Of a stretch of DNA of 64,000 nucleotides, positions 60,383 through 64,000 are shown piece after piece. Position 1 is the stretch's first letter, and each line of letters begins with the position of its first letter. This stretch comes from Ferruginibacter sp. (GTDB lineage Bacteria > Bacteroidota > Bacteroidia > Chitinophagales > Chitinophagaceae): contig JANYGZ010000055.1 of assembly GCA_025362235.1 (NCBI GenBank), forward strand, positions 1 through 64,000, in the 5' to 3' direction. The notes beneath the pieces are model-generated. The model saw only the letters and a program-made list of their open reading frames with translations, did no database searches and had not been told where the DNA came from. Position numbers and translations under genes: made by a program.

Positions 60383-63300
60383 ATGAAAATCAAAATCTAT
60401 TTGCTTCTATTGCTCATTTCCTGCTGTGGCTTTTATGTGGCACAAGCACAAAACTTTAAGGTTACCGGTAAATTAAAAAGCAGTATTACCGGCGAACCGA
60501 TTTCCGGAGCTACGGTTTCCATAAAGGGAACAAAGACTTCTACTATCACCAACCCAATGGGTGCTTATTCTATCGATGCTCCTGCTTCGGGATCCACATT
60601 GGTAGTATCCTATGTAGGCATGAAAACCGTTGAAAAGGTTATTCCTTCTTCCGGTATTTTAGACATCACTTTGACGCCTGGCGGTTCGGATATGGGTGAA
60701 ATTGTGGTGATTGGTTATGGTAGCCTAGCCAAACGAAACGTAACCACTGCCGTATCTACCATTAAAGCTAAAACCATCGAGTCGCTGCCGGTATATAGCC
60801 TGGACCAGGCTTTACAGGGAACGGCACCGGGGGTGATAGTAGCCCAAACCTCAGGCTCACCTGGGGCGCCGCTTACTGTTCGGGTGCGGGGCACCAGTAC
60901 TGTAGGAAATACGCAACCACTATACATTGTAGATGGAATGCAAGTGCCGAATATCAATTACCTGAATTCATTTGATATAGATAATGTTTCAGTATTAAAA
61001 GATGCGGCAGCGGCGGCTATTTATGGTTCCCGTGGCGGCAACGGCGTTGTACTATTGCAAACCAAACATGGCAGAAGAAATATGCAGGCACCATCTATAA
61101 CATTTGATGGTTATTATGGTATTCAAAACCTGGGTCACACGCCCGACCTGATGAATACCAACCAATACGTGGATTACTATAATAAGTATGCAGCGCAAAA
61201 TGGCGGCACACCAATATCCGATGCGGATAAACAAAAGCTGCCGAATACAAATTGGTTCAACGAAGTTTTTGAAAAAAATGCCCCGATATACAATGCTATT
61301 TTGTCGCTTGCCAATGGCGGCGATAAATACTCCTATTATGTTTCCGGAAGCGATTTTAAACAAACCGGCATGGTGGGCGGAAAGCAGGGAAAGTCGGACT
61401 ATGAAAGAAGAAACCTGAAATTTAATTTCGAATTCGATCCCATACCTAATGTTAATATCAACCTCGGCGCAAATCTTGTTCAGCAGGAACGGAACTATCT
61501 TTTCGAAAATACCGCCGGCACCGGAGTAGCACTGATGAATTATATTGAAGGGCTTCCATCTATTTACCCCGCATTCGATTCCAGCAAGTCAACCATTCCT
61601 TTTAATATGGGTGATTTGTCAAAACCTATAACAGTTAATGGAGTAAATGTACCTGCGGTTGGGGCCATCACAAATCCTTTTCTTTCACTGCTGATAACAA
61701 ATAATCGTACGCTCTATCAAAACCAAACTTATCATGGCGCCATTACCTGGAAACCAGTTCCCGGGCTGGAACTTTCCACTTCTTATGATTACTACCAGGA
61801 GCTGGCCACGGATAAAAAATTTACTCCGCAGTTTGACTACAGGCCTGCACAAAACTTTTATAATTTGAATGCCTCATTAACAGAAACCAACTACACTAAT
61901 ACGTTTTCTCAGTGGGAAGGAAATGCAAAATATAAATTTAAAAATTTGGGTGATAGTAAACTCGACGTTATGGGGGGCTTTACAGTGCTACAATCCAAAG
62001 GCAGCAGTTCAAGCCTCTCTGGTGCCGGATTTTTTGTAAACGATTTCAAGTCGGTAAATTTCGCACTTATGCGTGATCCGACACAAATTGTGAATGCGCA
62101 GCCACAGGCATACGAAACAGGCCTTCTTTCTTTTTATGGAAGAGCAAACTATAGCTATAAGGATAAGTATTTGCTTGCTGCAACCCTTCGCAGTGATGCC
62201 TCCTCTCTTTTCGGACAGTCAAACAGAGCAGCGGTTTTCCCTTCTGTTTCTGCAGGTTGGGTGATTTCTGAAGAATCATTTATGCATGATTCTAAATTTA
62301 TCAGTATGATGAAATTAAGGGCCAGTTGGGGTATTAACGGAAACAACTTCATCAATCCTTACCAATACAGTACCGTGGTAAACCCTAATTCCGGTCCCTC
62401 ATTCGGAGGGTTAAATACCGCAGGAATCAGCATTCCTTACCTCGCTAATCCAGATGTAAAATGGGAACAGTCTCAGCAAACAGATATCGGGCTGGATATA
62501 AATTTATTCAACAACGCCCTGGGCTTCACCATTGATTATTATAATAAAAAGAACTCAGGTGTGCTGATTCCCGTGGGAACTCCAATTTATACAGGCTATG
62601 CTTCGGCAGCCGCTAACGTGGCCGATATCAAAAATAGCGGTATAGACTTACAGGTATCCTACCAAAAAAAATACACAAACTCTTTTTCGTGGAGTGCTTC
62701 TGCAAATTTGGGATATAATAAAAACGAAACTACCGGGCTTGGCGAAAAGGGCCAACCGATCCCCGGAGGAAGCATTGGATTTATATTTCCGTCTCCTATT
62801 ACTAATACTTATGTAGGCCGCCCGGTTGCCAGTTTCTATGGGTTTAAGGTAGAAAAGATAGATGAAACCGGCAAAATGATTTTTCAGGACCTGAACAAGG
62901 ATGGAAAGATTGATAACAATGATAAAACCTATCTCGGCAGTGGACTTCCTGATTTAACTTATGGGGCAACCATCGGTGCAGAATACAAGGGATTCGATTT
63001 TAGCGCTTTTCTTTATGGAACATCCGGCAATAAAATTTATGATGCTACTGTCAGGCTGGATGCAAGTTATTCTAACCGGCCAGTATCCTATCAAGACCCT
63101 GGCGCTCCCAAAAATGTGTTGGGATCTGGTGGAACCGGAACATCGCAAACTGCTGTTTCAGATTTCTATGTAAAAGATGGTTCTTTTGCCAAACTGAAAA
63201 CACTTACGCTGGGATACAGCCTTCCCCAGTCTTTGCTCAGTCATATTCATTTGTCGCAGATGCGGGTTTATGTTACCGGACAAAATCTTTTCGTCATTAC

Positions 63301-63427
63301 AAAATATAAAGGAATCGATCCGGAAATTGGGCAGTCATCTTCTTCTAACACACTCGATGTGGGCATCGACCGTGGGTTTTATCCGCAACCGGTAATGTTT
63401 ATTTTCGGATTACAAGTAAAATTTTAA
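60383..63427 (+). CDS. SusC/RagA-type TonB-linked outer membrane protein
   Basis: A 1014-residue nutrient importer. Signal peptide (MKIKIYLLLLLISCCGFYVA), carboxypeptidase-regulatory-like domain (about 25-105: VTGKLKSSITGEPISGATVS), plug (about 110-235: EIVVIGYGSLAKRN, ALQGTAPGVIVAQTSGSPGA, PLYIVDGMQVPNINYLNSFD) and a beta barrel ending FIFGLQVKF. It takes up glycan fragments bound by the SusD lipoprotein encoded next. The sugar cannot be read from the sequence. Confidence 0.95.
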   Translation: MKIKIYLLLLLISCCGFYVAQAQNFKVTGKLKSSITGEPISGATVSIKGTKTSTITNPMGAYSIDAPASGSTLVVSYVGMKTVEKVIPSSGILDITLTPGGSDMGEIVVIGYGSLAKRNVTTAVSTIKAKTIESLPVYSLDQALQGTAPGVIVAQTSGSPGAPLTVRVRGTSTVGNTQPLYIVDGMQVPNINYLNSFDIDNVSVLKDAAAAAIYGSRGGNGVVLLQTKHGRRNMQAPSITFDGYYGIQNLGHTPDLMNTNQYVDYYNKYAAQNGGTPISDADKQKLPNTNWFNEVFEKNAPIYNAILSLANGGDKYSYYVSGSDFKQTGMVGGKQGKSDYERRNLKFNFEFDPIPNVNINLGANLVQQERNYLFENTAGTGVALMNYIEGLPSIYPAFDSSKSTIPFNMGDLSKPITVNGVNVPAVGAITNPFLSLLITNNRTLYQNQTYHGAITWKPVPGLELSTSYDYYQELATDKKFTPQFDYRPAQNFYNLNASLTETNYTNTFSQWEGNAKYKFKNLGDSKLDVMGGFTVLQSKGSSSSLSGAGFFVNDFKSVNFALMRDPTQIVNAQPQAYETGLLSFYGRANYSYKDKYLLAATLRSDASSLFGQSNRAAVFPSVSAGWVISEESFMHDSKFISMMKLRASWGINGNNFINPYQYSTVVNPNSGPSFGGLNTAGISIPYLANPDVKWEQSQQTDIGLDINLFNNALGFTIDYYNKKNSGVLIPVGTPIYTGYASAAANVADIKNSGIDLQVSYQKKYTNSFSWSASANLGYNKNETTGLGEKGQPIPGGSIGFIFPSPITNTYVGRPVASFYGFKVEKIDETGKMIFQDLNKDGKIDNNDKTYLGSGLPDLTYGATIGAEYKGFDFSAFLYGTSGNKIYDATVRLDASYSNRPVSYQDPGAPKNVLGSGGTGTSQTAVSDFYVKDGSFAKLKTLTLGYSLPQSLLSHIHLSQMRVYVTGQNLFVITKYKGIDPEIGQSSSSNTLDVGIDRGFYPQPVMFIFGLQVKF

Positions 63428-63448
63428 AACTCAATAAAAGCCTTATAT

Positions 63449-64000
63449 ATGAAAAGTATTTCATTTAAAAAACAGCATTTCCTGCTCGTAAGTATTGTTG
63501 TGTTGTGCCTGATTTTTACTTCCTGCAATAAAGACGAACTGTTGAATAAAAATCCCATCACTTCTTTAAACAGCACCAACGCCTTGGTTACTGAGGCCGA
63601 TTATACTGCGCTCACCAGTGCTTGCTACGATCCAATTCAATGGCAGGTAATCAATGGTGCACAAACGCATATTTTGCCGGTAATGTTTCAGGACATCCGG
63701 GCCGATAACTGTCTTTCGCAGTGGGCATCTTACTGGACCTACGGTGCTGTATTCGACGACCTTCGGTTGATTGAGTCCAACAATACCAATATTGCTGCCC
63801 TGTGGCAAAAATGGTTTACTGCTGTAGCCCGGGCCAATGCTGCAATGCATTCAGATTCTACTTTCAAGGGGTTTGTAACAGAAGGCCTGCAGGCCCGATT
63901 GATAGCCGAAGCAAAATTTGTGAGGGCTTTCGCTTATTTTCAACTGGTAATAAGTTTTGGGGATGTGCCACTTATTACCAGCTATATCAGCACCACTTCC
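63449..64000 (+). CDS. SusD/RagB-type lipoprotein (cut by window edge)
   Basis: ATG at 63449 opens 184 codons to the right edge. Lipoprotein signal (FLLVSIVVLCLIFTSCNKD, Cys26), then the typical LLNKNPITSLNST and a SusD helical core (AEAKFVRAFAYFQLVISFGD, then VPLIT), the TPR-like 'R-a--yf-l---yGdvPl' signature. It binds the ligand at the cell surface and pairs with SusC, 21 nt upstream. Confidence 0.93.
   Translation, partial: MKSISFKKQHFLLVSIVVLCLIFTSCNKDELLNKNPITSLNSTNALVTEADYTALTSACYDPIQWQVINGAQTHILPVMFQDIRADNCLSQWASYWTYGAVFDDLRLIESNNTNIAALWQKWFTAVARANAAMHSDSTFKGFVTEGLQARLIAEAKFVRAFAYFQLVISFGDVPLITSYISTTS

Noticed and set aside
1-64000. CRISPR array, rRNA, phage module or secretion island
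   Set aside because: No spaced repeat array, rRNA sequence, structural phage gene or toxin-immunity pair was found; the repeats present are dispersed single units.

Overview
The window looks like a chromosome segment of a Bacteroidota species, most likely from Chitinophagaceae or a close relative. The evidence is an AT-rich sequence, TAnnTTTG-type -7 promoter elements, a SusC/SusD pair, DUF4142 and Thivi_2564 proteins, an NrtR-like Nudix regulator and a Ku/LigD operon. The species cannot be named from the sequence alone.

Layout. 1-770: 5' part of an IS630-type transposase running off the left edge, with gene debris. 0.8-9.7 kb: housekeeping block (DinB-like protein, secreted subtilisin-like protease, ispE, bifunctional nuclease, etfBA, TPR protein, tilS, rhomboid protease, rlmH). 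9.8-10.5 kb: intact tRNA-Arg(ACG) behind a decayed tandem copy, then the first copy of a dispersed repeat. 10.5-19.8 kb: a lone receiver protein and a 2910-residue cyclic beta-1,2-glucan synthase-like enzyme. 20-28 kb: a frameshifted envelope protein, a DUF4142 lipoprotein, a seven-PAS histidine kinase and its receiver partner. 28-33.9 kb: cardiolipin synthase, YdjM-like membrane protein, DUF72 protein, Nei-like glycosylase, PPOX-fold protein.

34.1-41.3 kb is a DNA-break repair block: topoisomerase IB, Ku, LigD phosphoesterase, LigD ligase-polymerase, MBL-fold exonuclease and a second ATP-dependent ligase. The two LigD pieces overlap in different frames at a run of ten A, so they may be one protein split by a one-base slip. 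41.6-59 kb is dense in stress and envelope genes: YihY, two lysine-rich histone-H1-like proteins, YtxH, Thivi_2564, DUF1328, an MlaEFD lipid transporter, a DUF892 ferritin-like protein, a large catalase, App1-type phosphatidate phosphatase divergent from a diacylglycerol-kinase-family lipid kinase, PAP2 phosphatase, an iron-permease-like protein and a DUF2252 protein. Repair, chromatin protection, peroxide removal and phospholipid turnover together suggest a desiccation or oxidative-stress region; this is inference from gene content.

59-64 kb: a third repeat copy, joined to a 21-codon fragment of a LigD phosphoesterase gene, then an NrtR-like regulator divergent from susC-susD. Two near-identical 20-bp direct repeats in the shared intergenic region are good operator candidates. 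Several genes (20.5, 31.6, 36.6, 51.4 kb) carry single-base frameshifts, three in A or T runs. Sequencing error must be excluded before reading biology into them. No CRISPR array, rRNA or complete mobile element was seen.
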